NCBI RefSeq assembly: GCF_008801815.1
Contig: NZ_VZOX01000005.1
Length of the DNA stretch: 64,000 nt
Reading direction: 5' to 3' (one strand)
Origin: Edwardsiella anguillarum
GTDB lineage: Bacteria > Pseudomonadota > Gammaproteobacteria > Enterobacterales > Enterobacteriaceae
Part shown: in pieces, positions 9,059 to 17,384 of the stretch
How the letters are laid out: every line of letters starts with the position of its first letter
How positions within the stretch are numbered: position 1 is the first letter of the stretch
Translations under genes and position numbers: made by a program
The notes under the pieces: model-generated
Seen by the model: the letters and a program-made list of their open reading frames with translations, nothing else
Told to the model about the DNA's origin: nothing
Databases searched by the model: none

Positions 9059-9364
9059 TCAGCGCTGCAGCCGGCAATCATTCAGGATTAGATGCCCGTC
9101 ACGCTCGACAAAAGCGCCCTCGCCCTTAGACCAGAAGGTATAGCGGCCATCGCTGTAGCGCACGCCCGATGCCGAGAGCGTCTGTGGCAGTGTCAGCGCG
9201 TTGCCGTCCAGCACCAGACGCACCTGGCGCCGGGCATTATCCTGTTGTAGGGTCAGCGGCAGCGTGCCACAGCGATAGTGCAGCGTCTGTGGCGGGGTGA
9301 CGCCGAGCCACTGACACCCGCCCAGCGTCAGCATGGCGGTTACCGCGAGGGAAAAGCGCATCAT
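9059..9364 (-). CDS. mliC: Membrane-bound lysozyme inhibitor of C-type, MliC
   Basis: Small outer-membrane lipoprotein (101 aa) that inhibits host C-type lysozyme. The lipoprotein signal ends in LGGC with Cys17 as the lipidated residue. The mature part carries the MliC-fold motifs YRC, SASGVRYSDGRYTFWSKG and a second cysteine near the end (NDCRLQR), matching E. coli MliC (YdhA). GGAGGG precedes a double ATG; either Met is possible. It lies 20 bases after anmK on the same strand, the conserved anmK-mliC-pdxH order. Confidence 0.92.
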   Translation of the reverse strand: MMRFSLAVTAMLTLGGCQWLGVTPPQTLHYRCGTLPLTLQQDNARRQVRLVLDGNALTLPQTLSASGVRYSDGRYTFWSKGEGAFVERDGHLILNDCRLQR

Positions 9365-9384
9365 AGAGCCCTCCGTTGATAAAG

Positions 9385-10515
9385 CTATAGAGCGATACCG
9401 GCATCGTAGGGATTGACCGGGTAGATGGCGCCCAGCAGCGTCGGACGATCGGCGCCGGTCACCGACGGCAGGTTGCCGGGCAGTCCCGAGAGCGTCCGGT
9501 AGGCCAGCCAGGCAAAGGCCAGCGCCTCCATATCATCCGCGCTGACGCCGTATTTATCGGTCGACGCGACCTCGGTGCCCGGCAGCAGGGCCGCCAGCCG
9601 GGCCATCACCAGCGGATTGTGAACGCCGCCGCCGCAGACCAGCAGGCGCTCGCAGCCGCCGGCCAGCTGTACCTGATCAGCGATGCTGCGCGCCGTCAGC
9701 TCCGCCAGCGTCGCCTGGACATCCCGGGCGTCCACGCCGGGCCAACGCTGCAGGTGCCGCTCCAGCCAGCCGAGATTAAACAGCTCCCGTCCGGTACTTT
9801 TCGGCGCCGGACGCGCAAAATAGGGATCCGCCAGCATCTGCGCCAGCAGCGCGCTAAGAACGCGACCGCCGCGCGCCCAGACGGCGTCGGCGTCGTACGG
9901 ACGTCCGCACCGGCGCCAGATCCAGGCATCCATCAGCATATTGCCCGGCCCGGTATCAAAGCCGCGTACCGCCGCGCCAGGCAGCAGCAGCGATAAATTG
10001 GCGATCCCCCCGATATTCAGCACCATGCGTCGCTCGCCGGGGTGGGCCAGCAGCGCATGATGAAACGCCGGAACCAGCGGGGCGCCCTGCCCGCCATAAG
10101 CCATATCGCGCCGCCGAAAATCGCCCACCGTGGCGATCCCTGTCAGCGCCGCTACGCGGTTATTATCCCCCAGCTGCAGCGTAAACGGCGCGCTCCCGTC
10201 GGGCTGATGCCAGACGGTCTGCCCATGGCAACCGATGGCCACGATATCATGGGCCGTCAGCCTCTGGCGCTGCAGCAGCTGATTGACCGCCTCGGCATAC
10301 AGCGTGCCCAGGACCCGATCCAACTCGCCCACCGCCGCCAGCGTCGTCTCCTGCCCCTGGCTCATGGCCAGGATCGCCGTCTTGACCTCATGGGGAATGG
10401 GGTGAACGTAGCGTCCCTGGTGTGCCACCAGCGTTTCATCGATCGCGGCCAGAACCACATCAATACCGTCCAGGCTGGTGCCGGACATAATGCCGATATA
10501 GCGTCCCGTTTTCAT
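9385..10515 (-). CDS. anmK: Anhydro-N-acetylmuramic acid kinase
   Basis: Murein-recycling kinase that opens and phosphorylates anhydroMurNAc to MurNAc-6-phosphate. 376 aa against 369 in E. coli. The start is at MKTGRYIGIM; the frame reaches 23 codons further with no similarity. The ASKHA-type nucleotide-binding signature is IGIMSGTSLDG near the N-terminus, and further matches include GCHGQTVWH, VGDFRRRD, FDTGPGNMLMD and LLVCGGGVHNP. It is divergent from slyB and transcribed with mliC. Confidence 0.96.
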   Translation of the reverse strand: MKTGRYIGIMSGTSLDGIDVVLAAIDETLVAHQGRYVHPIPHEVKTAILAMSQGQETTLAAVGELDRVLGTLYAEAVNQLLQRQRLTAHDIVAIGCHGQTVWHQPDGSAPFTLQLGDNNRVAALTGIATVGDFRRRDMAYGGQGAPLVPAFHHALLAHPGERRMVLNIGGIANLSLLLPGAAVRGFDTGPGNMLMDAWIWRRCGRPYDADAVWARGGRVLSALLAQMLADPYFARPAPKSTGRELFNLGWLERHLQRWPGVDARDVQATLAELTARSIADQVQLAGGCERLLVCGGGVHNPLVMARLAALLPGTEVASTDKYGVSADDMEALAFAWLAYRTLSGLPGNLPSVTGADRPTLLGAIYPVNPYDAGIAL

Positions 10516-10758
10516 TTTCTCTTCCGACTCCGGTGGTGCGACGCGCCGCGCAGGCCGTCGCCGGTATTTCGTCCAGCCTATCACCCAACTAACGGATCGA
10601 CTTAACTTTTATCAATATCGGCGCCAATTGCGGATAAATCCGACGCCAGCAAAAAGCTGCAACATAATTTCCGGATTCCGACTTCTTAAGCTACCGTTTT
10701 ATCATTAGAATAACATTATACATGCCATACTGATGGGCAGTACGCCGCCGTCGGCGAC
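10516..10758. other. Left part of the anmK-slyB divergent intergenic region
   Basis: An A+T-leaning stretch that should hold the anmK promoter. Nothing beyond -10-like hexamers was identified. The slyB promoter elements to the right are listed separately. Confidence 0.5.
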
Positions 10759-10793
10759 GGTTTACCCACGGTTAAGCCATTTTGACATACACT
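10759..10793 (+). promoter_or_regulatory. PhoP box and -10 of the slyB promoter
   Basis: A direct repeat GGTTTA (10759-10764), 5 bases, GGTTAA (10770-10775) fits the PhoP box (T/G)GTTTA-N5-(T/G)GTTTA. A -10-like TACACT begins 12 bases later (10788-10793). This is the spacing of PhoP-activated promoters in which the box replaces the -35. slyB is a known PhoP target in Salmonella and E. coli. Confidence 0.75.
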
Positions 10794-10897
10794 GAAGCTA
10801 CGCTCGTCCCGCGGGCGCGTCCGGTCATGAGGCCCAGCCATCTCACCGCCGCCCCCTGGGAAAGAACACGGGTAATGGTAATAAAAGGAACCTAATC

Positions 10898-11365
10898 ATG
10901 ATGAAGCGTCTTATTATTGTCGCTATTGCCACGGCAACCCTGGCGGGCTGTGCCAATACCAGCACCCTGTCCGGTGACGTGTACAGCGCCAATCAGGCCA
11001 AGCAGGTACAGCAGGTAACATATGGCACCATCGTCTCCATGGAGCCGGTACAGATTCAGGCCGGTAACGAGGCGAACGTGATCGGCACCATCGGTGGCGC
11101 CGTCATCGGTGGTCTGCTGGGTAACACCATCGGCGGCGGCACCGGACGCAGCCTGGCGACCGCCGCAGGCGCCGTCGCGGGCGGCGTGGCTGGCAACAGC
11201 ATTGAGGGCGCGGTCAACCGTACCAATGGCGTCCAACTGGTGATCCGTCTCGACAGCGGTAAGACCATCGCCGTGGTGCAGAAAAACGACAAGCAGGCTT
11301 TCCGGGTTAATCAGCGCGTGATGCTGCTGAGCAACGGCAGCACCGTTAACGTCTCGCCGATGTGA
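10898..11365 (+). CDS. slyB: Outer-membrane lipoprotein SlyB
   Basis: 155 aa lipoprotein of the SlyB/Pcp family, which in Salmonella protects the envelope under PhoP-inducing stress. The lipobox is LAGC with Cys18. The middle holds a glycine-zipper region (IGGAVIGGLLGNTIGGGTGRS and onward) that inserts in the membrane, and the C-terminus matches E. coli (KQAFRVNQRVMLLSNGS). A double ATG at 10898/10901 follows AAAAGGAA. A PhoP box lies about 130 bases upstream, and a two-way terminator is shared with slyA. Confidence 0.95.
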   Translation: MMKRLIIVAIATATLAGCANTSTLSGDVYSANQAKQVQQVTYGTIVSMEPVQIQAGNEANVIGTIGGAVIGGLLGNTIGGGTGRSLATAAGAVAGGVAGNSIEGAVNRTNGVQLVIRLDSGKTIAVVQKNDKQAFRVNQRVMLLSNGSTVNVSPM

Positions 11366-11377
11366 TCCCGCGCCAAT

Positions 11378-11413
11378 AAAAAAAACCGGAGGCATGCCTT
11401 CCGGTTTTTTTTT
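11378..11413. terminator. Bidirectional terminator between slyB and slyA
   Basis: AACCGGA (11384-11390) pairs with TCCGGTT (11400-11406) around a GGC/GCC inner stem. An A-run lies to the left and nine T to the right. Confidence 0.9.
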
Positions 11414-11435
11414 GACTGCTCGAACGCGGCGCTGT

Positions 11436-11867
11436 TTATTTATTCTGTAAATGAATAATGTTCTGCTCCAGACGTTCGACCAGACTGGTCAACAGCGAGA
11501 CCTCATCCGCTGAGATACCGTCCAAGATTTCACTGCGCGTCAGCGAAATCACGTCGGTCACTTCCTTAATCACGGGTTCGGCACCGTCCGTCAGCTTAAT
11601 GCGTTTGGCGCGGCGATCGTTAGCACAGATATGTCGAGTAATCAGCCCTTTATCTTCCAGCTGATCCAGCGTACGTACCAGTGACGGCTGTTCAATGCCA
11701 ATCGCCTTGGCCAGCTGAATCTGTGACTGCTCAGGCGGCAGGCGATGAATGTTATACAGCGTCACCCAATGCGTCTGCGTCAGCTCCAGCGGCTTCAGTC
11801 GCTGATCGATCAAGGCGCGCCATACACGCACCAACCGTGATAAATCCGACCCCAATGTTGATTCCAA
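11436..11867 (-). CDS. slyA: MarR-family transcriptional regulator SlyA
   Basis: 143 aa winged-helix dimeric regulator, matching E. coli/Salmonella SlyA along its length (RLVRVWRALIDQRLKPLELT, IGIEQPSLVRTLDQLE, DRRAKRIKLT). It often counters H-NS silencing and cooperates with PhoP at virulence genes. The start is a TTG at 11867, 6 bases after AAGGAG; the codon two places upstream that would be ATG in E. coli (MKLES) is ATT here and abuts the ribosome site, so TTG is the credible start. A SlyA-like palindrome lies just upstream. Confidence 0.95.
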   Translation of the reverse strand: MESTLGSDLSRLVRVWRALIDQRLKPLELTQTHWVTLYNIHRLPPEQSQIQLAKAIGIEQPSLVRTLDQLEDKGLITRHICANDRRAKRIKLTDGAEPVIKEVTDVISLTRSEILDGISADEVSLLTSLVERLEQNIIHLQNK

Positions 11868-11883
11868 TTTAATCTCCTTATAA

Positions 11884-11895
11884 TGAGCGTGCTAA
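11884..11895 (-). promoter_or_regulatory. Candidate SlyA operator in the slyA leader
   Basis: On the minus strand this reads TTAGCACGCTCA, 10 of 12 matches to the SlyA consensus TTAGCAAGCTAA, ending a few bases before the slyA ribosome site. Autorepression of slyA through such a site is known in Salmonella; its use here is inference. Confidence 0.5.
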
Positions 11896-12710
11896 TCCAT
11901 AAACCCGATACACCGTCATCACCGTCCCGTGTCCAGAAGCCACGACTCAGCGTGCTGCTCCCCTATGGACCGGATCCGGCGGCGCGATGCCCGTTGGTTT
12001 CCCCCTTCCGGTGAAACGCAGCGGTCAGGCTTCAGGCGGCGAGCTCCTTTCGGCTATGGCACCGAACGGTAACGCATCATCATCCCGATGCCCGTGCCGG
12101 GTACATATCGGCCAATTCCTTTGTGATGCACTCCCCCACGTCTATGGACGCCAAAAGCATCGATAGCCGAGCGGTTGCGTGCGAATAATATTAACCAGTT
12201 AGCTAAACAATATAAAGCAAAATAATGAAAAAAATCTTATTCATGCTTATTGTTTGCTCATTAATAAACATACATATTGCAAATATATCAAAATTAATCG
12301 TGGCCTATCACATAATACACCACGAGAATGCGCTAGGCCTGCTACGCACAGGCTGGGCGGGCGATCGCGCCGTCGCCCCCGCCCACCGACGCCTCATTTA
12401 TTGATTTAACCTGCATGATAAAAATGCAACATAAATATCTATCACACAAATTTCATCCAATGCCGGGAAGAAACATCAAATAATTATTTAAGCCATTATG
12501 ATAACAATTAATCTATTAAAAGTGTTAAAGCGCCTCTGGGTCCGTCACCGCCCTACGCCACCCGCGGATCGCCGCGCCGGTGACCCGCCGGGATCCACGC
12601 AATAGACGCTTCGCCAAACCACCCAGCCCTGCGGGTTTGGCGTTGCCAAGCCGGCGGCCGCTGTGACACTATTGAAACGTCTTTTTACTTTGTCAGCGTT
12701 GAGGATAACT
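11896..12710. other. Long slyA-gloA intergenic region with an A+T-rich core
   Basis: About 815 bases with no confident gene. E. coli has ydhIJK, sodC, ydhF, ydhL, nemR and nemA here; none leaves a recognisable remnant. The flanks are GC-rich, but about 12185-12530 is strongly A+T-rich. An inverted repeat CGCCAAACC (12612-12620) / GGTTTGGCG (12634-12642) lies 70 bases before gloA. A small ORF at 12225 is listed separately. Confidence 0.6.
12225..12404 (+). CDS. Doubtful small ORF with signal-like N-terminus
   Basis: 59 codons starting MKKILFMLIVCSLINIHIAN, which looks like a signal or membrane segment, followed by a basic, GC-rich tail. There is no good ribosome site (AAAGCAAAATA before the ATG) and no family I recognise. 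The frame crosses from the A+T-rich core into a GC-rich hairpin-forming stretch, which argues for chance. It could be a small membrane protein or simply an open frame. Confidence 0.2.
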   Translation: MKKILFMLIVCSLINIHIANISKLIVAYHIIHHENALGLLRTGWAGDRAVAPAHRRLIY

Positions 12711-13118
12711 ATGCGTGTACTTCATACCATGCTGCGGGTCACTGACCTGAAGCGCTCCGTCGACTTTTATACCCAGGTACTGGGCATGCGCCTGCTGCGC
12801 ACCAGCGAAAACGAAGCCTATAAATACTCTCTTGCCTTCGTCGGCTATGGCGATGAGAGCCAAGGCGCCGTGATCGAGCTGACCTATAACTGGGGCGTCG
12901 ATAGCTATGAGATGGGCAGCGCCTTCGGCCATATCGCCCTCGGCGTCGATAGCGTCGCCGCTACCGTTGAACAGATCCGCCGCGCCGGCGGCAACATTAC
13001 CCGTGAGGCGGGCCCGGTCAAGGGCGGCCATACGATCATCGCCTTTGTCGAAGATCCCGACGGCTATAAAATCGAGCTGATCGAAAACCGCTCGGCCAGC
13101 GAAGGGCTGGGCCGCTAA
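12711..13118 (+). CDS. gloA: Lactoylglutathione lyase (glyoxalase I)
   Basis: 135 aa metalloenzyme converting the methylglyoxal-glutathione hemithioacetal to S-lactoylglutathione. The four metal ligands of E. coli GloA are all in register: His5, Glu56, His74, Glu122 (MRVLH, VIELTYNW, FGHIAL, KIELIE). The start ATG at 12711 follows GAGGATA; the frame extends 16 codons upstream with no similarity. In E. coli it is the last gene of nemRA-gloA; here nemRA is absent and gloA needs its own promoter. rnt follows after 133 bases. Confidence 0.97.
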   Translation: MRVLHTMLRVTDLKRSVDFYTQVLGMRLLRTSENEAYKYSLAFVGYGDESQGAVIELTYNWGVDSYEMGSAFGHIALGVDSVAATVEQIRRAGGNITREAGPVKGGHTIIAFVEDPDGYKIELIENRSASEGLGR

Positions 13119-13251
13119 CGCCCCGTCCCTTTCACCCGGGCGGACGCAATATGTGCCGCCCGCCCCCCTTCTCATTGGCCATCCCCGTGTAAAACACGGC
13201 GAAATTTGCCATAATACGCGCTGCATTCAAAATAAAGACACCAACGAACCC

Positions 13252-13917
13252 ATGGCTGACACCTCTAATCTCAACGCGCTGAGCGCGCGCTTTCGTGGCT
13301 TTTACCCGGTCGTCATCGACGTCGAAACCGCGGGCTTTGACGCCAATTGCAACGCCCTGCTGGAAATTGCTGCCGTCACTCTGCGAATGAGCGACGACGG
13401 CTGGCTGGAAACCGATCAGTGCCTGCATTTTCATATCGCTCCCTTTGAGGGCGCCGTGCTCTCGCCAGAGGCGCTGGCCTTTAACGGTATCGATCCACAC
13501 AACCCGCTGCGCGGCGCCGTCAGCGAATATACCGCGCTGCACGCCATCTTTAAGATGGTGCGCAAGGGAATTAAAGATCAGGCGTGCAATCGCGCGGTGG
13601 TGGTGGCCCACAACGCCCACTTTGACCACTCCTTTCTGATGGCGGCCGCAGAGCGCGCCGGGCTGAAGCGCAACCCATTCCATCCGTTCGCCACCTTCGA
13701 TACCGCCGCTCTCAGCGGGCTGGTTCTCGGCCAAACGGTGCTGGCCAAGGCCTGCATCAGCGCGGAGATCCCCTTCGACAGCGCCCAGGCCCATTCGGCC
13801 CTGTATGACACCCAGCAGACCGCCACGCTGTTCTGTGAGCTGGTGAACCGCTGGAAACGCCTGGGCGGCTGGCCCCCGGCTGGCCTGAACGATGCCGACC
13901 TCTCCGCGGAGGCATAG
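13252..13917 (+). CDS. rnt: Ribonuclease T
   Basis: DEDDh 3'-5' exoribonuclease that trims tRNA, 5S and 23S rRNA ends. 221 aa, slightly longer than the 215 of E. coli. Exo I is VIDVETAGF with Asp23 and Glu25; Exo II is HNAHFDHSF and Exo III HSALYDT. Nucleic-acid-binding and dimer regions (RKGIK, RNPFHPFATFDTAAL) are conserved. The ATG at 13252 aligns with E. coli; 33 extra open codons upstream are unrelated. lhr, which follows in E. coli, is missing. Confidence 0.96.
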   Translation: MADTSNLNALSARFRGFYPVVIDVETAGFDANCNALLEIAAVTLRMSDDGWLETDQCLHFHIAPFEGAVLSPEALAFNGIDPHNPLRGAVSEYTALHAIFKMVRKGIKDQACNRAVVVAHNAHFDHSFLMAAAERAGLKRNPFHPFATFDTAALSGLVLGQTVLAKACISAEIPFDSAQAHSALYDTQQTATLFCELVNRWKRLGGWPPAGLNDADLSAEA

Positions 13918-13932
13918 CCGCCCCCCGCAGAC

Positions 13933-13957
13933 CACGCCCGCTCCGCGGGCGTTTTTT
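13933..13957 (+). terminator. rnt intrinsic terminator
   Basis: ACGCCCGC (13934-13941), loop TCC, GCGGGCGT (13945-13952), then a T-run. Confidence 0.9.
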
Positions 13958-14076
13958 ATTCCGCCCCGCGGCGGCGGGGAAAAGGTCACGCCAGGGTATT
14001 TTTTTGTCGTGCCACGCACGGAAACATGCTAATAATCCTGCTATTGCCTTGAACGACTTTTAGGACATTGACGTCT

Positions 14077-15399
14077 ATGAATGCTGTTGTAATTGCCGTG
14101 GTCGTAATGCTGCTCCTCAGCCTGCTGCGGGTCAACGTGGTGATCGCCCTGATCGTCGCCTCGCTGGTTGCCGGCCTGAGCGGCGGTCTCACGCTGGACA
14201 CCACGATCGCCACCTTCAGCGGTGGGTTGGGCGGCGGCGCGGAGATCGCCCTCAGCTACGCCATGCTGGGTACCTTCGCCGTCGCGATTTCGCGCTCCGG
14301 GATCACCGACGTGCTGGCCCACGGCGTGATCCGCCGCATGGGGCTGGCGCCGAGCACCCACCGCCTGTTCTGGTTTAAATACGGTCTGCTGCTGATCCTG
14401 ACGCTGATCGCCATCTCGTCGCAGAACCTGATCCCCATCCACATTGCCTTTATTCCCATTCTGATCCCGCCGCTGCTGCACCTGTTTTCGCGGATGAATC
14501 TCGATCGGCGCGCGGTAGCCTGCGTGCTGACCTTTGGCCTGATCACCCCTTATATGGTGCTGCCGATCGGCTTTGGCGGCATCTTCCTGAACAATATTCT
14601 GCTGAAAAACCTCAATGAGAATGGGCTGCAGGTCACCGCCGCCCAGGTGCCCAGCGCCATGCTGCTGCCGGGGCTGGGGATGCTGTTCGGTCTGCTGTTG
14701 GCCATCTTCTTCAGCTACCGCAGGCCGCGCCGCTATAGCGAAGGGCGCATCCTCTCCGCCGAGCCGGAGCATAAGCGTATTCATTTACGGGCCGTATGGG
14801 TCGCCGTTGTCGCCATCATCGCCGCCCTAGGAGTACAGCTGGCGACCAACTCCATCGTGCTCGGAGCGCTGATGGGTTTTGTGGTGTTTATTCTCGGCGG
14901 CGTGATCCACTGGCGGGATACTCAGGATGTCTTTACCCGCGGGGTGCATATGATGGCGATGATCGGCTTTATCATGATCACTGCCTCCGGGTTCGCCGCC
15001 GTGATCAAAGCCACCGGCAGCGTAGATACGCTGGTGACCTCCATCGAGGGGGCAATCGGCGGCAGCCGGGGACTGGCCGCGTTTCTGATGCTGGCGGTCG
15101 GGCTGGTCATCACCATGGGCATCGGCTCCTCCTTCTCCACGGTGCCGATCATCGCGGCAATCTATGTGCCCCTGTGCATTGCCTTTGGCTTCTCCCCCAT
15201 GGCAACCATCGCCATTATCGGCGTCTCCGGGGCGCTGGGGGATGCCGGATCGCCGGCCTCTGACTCCACCCTGGGGCCAACCTCTGGGCTGAATATGGAC
15301 GGCCAGCACGATCACATCTGGGATTCGGTGGTGCCCACCTTCCTGCACTACAACCTGCCGCTGCTCGGCTTCGGCTGGGCGGCGGCGATGATCCTCTAG
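14077..15399 (+). CDS. Na+/H+ antiporter family membrane protein
   Basis: 440 aa, almost entirely hydrophobic with about 11-12 membrane helices. It resembles the Na+/H+ antiporter family grouped with B. subtilis YuiF, proposed to exchange cations or move amino acids; the substrate cannot be read from sequence. Conserved-looking elements are LITPYMVLPIGFG, GIGSSFSTVPIIAAIY and the polar loop GDAGSPASDSTLGPTSGLN, a likely ion or substrate site. The ATG at 14077 is 11 bases after TAGGA; an in-frame TTG at 14068 is the alternative. It stands alone between two terminators, in the place of lhr in E. coli. Confidence 0.8.
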   Translation: MNAVVIAVVVMLLLSLLRVNVVIALIVASLVAGLSGGLTLDTTIATFSGGLGGGAEIALSYAMLGTFAVAISRSGITDVLAHGVIRRMGLAPSTHRLFWFKYGLLLILTLIAISSQNLIPIHIAFIPILIPPLLHLFSRMNLDRRAVACVLTFGLITPYMVLPIGFGGIFLNNILLKNLNENGLQVTAAQVPSAMLLPGLGMLFGLLLAIFFSYRRPRRYSEGRILSAEPEHKRIHLRAVWVAVVAIIAALGVQLATNSIVLGALMGFVVFILGGVIHWRDTQDVFTRGVHMMAMIGFIMITASGFAAVIKATGSVDTLVTSIEGAIGGSRGLAAFLMLAVGLVITMGIGSSFSTVPIIAAIYVPLCIAFGFSPMATIAIIGVSGALGDAGSPASDSTLGPTSGLNMDGQHDHIWDSVVPTFLHYNLPLLGFGWAAAMIL

Positions 15400-15421
15400 C
15401 AAGCGGCCCCTGCCGATATGC

Positions 15422-15446
15422 AAAAGGCGCCCTGCGGCGCCTTTTT
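15422..15446. terminator. Bidirectional terminator between the antiporter gene and grxD
   Basis: GGCGCC (15426-15431), loop CTGC, GGCGCC (15436-15441), five T. Four A on the left serve grxD on the other strand. Confidence 0.88.
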
Positions 15447-15467
15447 ACATGGCCTAACGCCGCGCGA

Positions 15468-15812
15468 TCAGGCGTTGTCCTGCGCCGCTGAGCCGTGGCG
15501 CGCCGCGGCCTCTTTGATCAGCGTCTGCAGCTCGCCGCGCTGATACATCTCCAGCACGATGTCACACCCGCCGATCAGCTCACCCTCGACCCACAGCTGC
15601 GGAAAGGTCGGCCAGTTAGCAAACTTCGGCAGCTCGGCGCGGATGTCCGGGTTCTGCAGGATATCCACGTAGGCAAAGCGCTCGCCGCAGGCAGACAGCG
15701 CCTGCACCGCCTGCGCAGAAAAGCCGCAGCTCGGCAGCTTCGGTGAGCCTTTCATATACAGCAGAATCGGGTTCTCGGCGATCTGGCGCTGAATCTTTTC
15801 GATAGTGGTCAT
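15468..15812 (-). CDS. grxD: Monothiol glutaredoxin GrxD (Grx4)
   Basis: 114 aa CGFS-type glutaredoxin that binds a glutathione-ligated [2Fe-2S] cluster and helps in iron-sulfur delivery, partnering with BolA proteins. The active site PSCGFS has Cys29, and the TFPQLWVEGELIGGCDI loop binds glutathione. It is nearly identical to E. coli GrxD through residue 100, with a variable tail. It stands alone, divergent from mepH. Confidence 0.97.
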   Translation of the reverse strand: MTTIEKIQRQIAENPILLYMKGSPKLPSCGFSAQAVQALSACGERFAYVDILQNPDIRAELPKFANWPTFPQLWVEGELIGGCDIVLEMYQRGELQTLIKEAAARHGSAAQDNA

Positions 15813-16263
15813 GGTCTTTACTTCCTTAAATATCCAGTGTTATAGCGGTAACGCAGTATATTGTCATTATCGCCCGCGTCGACCGCGGCAGACAAGGGAT
15901 GGGGCACGAAAGGCGCCTCCCCCGCCCGCCGCAGGACGCGCGGCGTCGGATTGCACTATTGTAGCGGCGGGCGAGGCAGGAAAAAAACACCATCTTTTGC
16001 AGGGTCTATTGCACAGCGCGCTGCCGCGGCAGCGCATCGCCTCTCCGCCAGCCGCACATTATTCGCCCATTATCCTGCTCAAGCATTTTTTAATAGGTAA
16101 TCTCACTGTAAAAAAGCCCTCTCTGTCGCTAAATCAGACAATTGAAATATTTACTCACAATTAGACGCGAATACGTAAACATCAGTACTGTTATGTTCAG
16201 CATATTTTAATTAATACTGTTTCAGCGTTTTTATTTTAGTTTTTAGCCTGGAAGCGACTGATC
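15813..16263. other. grxD-mepH divergent intergenic region
   Basis: 451 bases. The grxD side carries promoter-like hexamers on the minus strand (ATGACA, 16 bases, CTATAA, about 15840-15867). The middle is GC-rich without a credible ORF, and the last 200 bases before mepH are A+T-rich. No RNA gene or repeat was recognised. Confidence 0.5.
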
Positions 16264-17118
16264 ATGCGTCTATTCGTTGCGCTCTTTGTATTGCTGTTTA
16301 CCCAATGGTTTACCACCTCAGCGACTGCGTCACCGGCACACAAAGTCATCGCCGATCAGCGAAAAGCCACGGCTGGCCACAGCCAGAGCGGCGAGCGTAA
16401 AAAACGCAGGGCAGACGCCGGGGCGCAGAAGAGCCGCAGCGCGGCGTCTCATCTCCCCGCCCGGGAGAAGCGCGCGGCGCACACTCCCCACCGCACGGCG
16501 GCTGCGCCGCAGCACGCCGCCGCCGAGCACAGGGCAAAAGCGCGCCACCGCGGCGAGAAACCCCTTGCGCGGCACGCAAGCGCACAGGCGGCGTCGCACC
16601 GGGGCAAAAAAGCCTATGGCCGCCCCTCGGCCCTTAAGACGGCCCGCCACGCAGCCGGCCGCCATGAGGATAGCCAGCCGATCCACATGAGTCCGCTGCA
16701 CAAGAAGCGCTATCAGCACGCCAAACAGACGGCGATGAATAAGCTGATGCGTCAGATAGGTAAACCCTACCGCTGGGGCGGCACCTCTCCCCATACCGGC
16801 TTTGACTGCAGCGGCCTTATCTATTACGCCTACCAGGATCTGCTGAACATCAAAATGCCGCGCACCGCTAACGAGATGTACCACCTGCGCGACGCCGCGC
16901 CGGTCAAGCGCGCCGAGCTGCAGCGCGGCGATCTGGTGTTCTTTCAGATCCACGGGCGCGGCGCCGCCGATCACGTCGGCGTCTATCTGGGCAACGGCAA
17001 ATTTATTCAGTCTCCGCGCACCGGCGAGGAGATTCGCGTCAGCTATCTGGGCGATGACTACTGGCAGGATCACTACCTGGGCGCCCGCCGCGTCATGACC
17101 CCGAAAACCATCCGCTAA
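16264..17118 (+). CDS. mepH: Murein DD-endopeptidase MepH (NlpC/P60)
   Basis: 284 aa secreted peptidoglycan endopeptidase that cuts peptide crosslinks during sidewall growth. A signal peptide (about 1-22) is followed by a long low-complexity linker rich in Lys, Arg, His and Ala (about 28-155), then the NlpC/P60 domain with Cys182 (FDCSGL), His237 (ADHVGV) and a polar third residue Gln249 (KFIQSP). The E. coli protein has a comparable basic linker but with Lys/Ser/Thr; here it is Ala/Arg/His-rich, in line with the GC-rich genome. Upstream of sodB as in E. coli. Confidence 0.94.
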   Translation: MRLFVALFVLLFTQWFTTSATASPAHKVIADQRKATAGHSQSGERKKRRADAGAQKSRSAASHLPAREKRAAHTPHRTAAAPQHAAAEHRAKARHRGEKPLARHASAQAASHRGKKAYGRPSALKTARHAAGRHEDSQPIHMSPLHKKRYQHAKQTAMNKLMRQIGKPYRWGGTSPHTGFDCSGLIYYAYQDLLNIKMPRTANEMYHLRDAAPVKRAELQRGDLVFFQIHGRGAADHVGVYLGNGKFIQSPRTGEEIRVSYLGDDYWQDHYLGARRVMTPKTIR

Positions 17119-17384
17119 CGCTCTCGCCACGGCATCTCCCCCCGCGGTGGCCCCCCGACACCCGGCTTCCACGCGCCGTTTTCACCGCGTGTCTGCTGCA
17201 CATTTCGCCACTCAGTCAGCTAAAATACACCTGCCCCCTGTCTTTCACGGCAAAACTTGCTAGAATCACAAACCATAACAAGCGGACAACAAGATTTTTT
17301 CATTTTTGTCTAACCGCCGGCGGCGTCTTACGTGCGTTGCTTACGGATTAACCGTCTTGCCACAGAAGCATTAAGGAGAGAGCT

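Noticed and set aside
12612..12642. Inverted repeat before gloA as a NemR operator
   Set aside because: NemR is not encoded here, and the 9-base stem with a 13-base loop fits an RNA hairpin as well as an operator; evidence is too thin for a named site.
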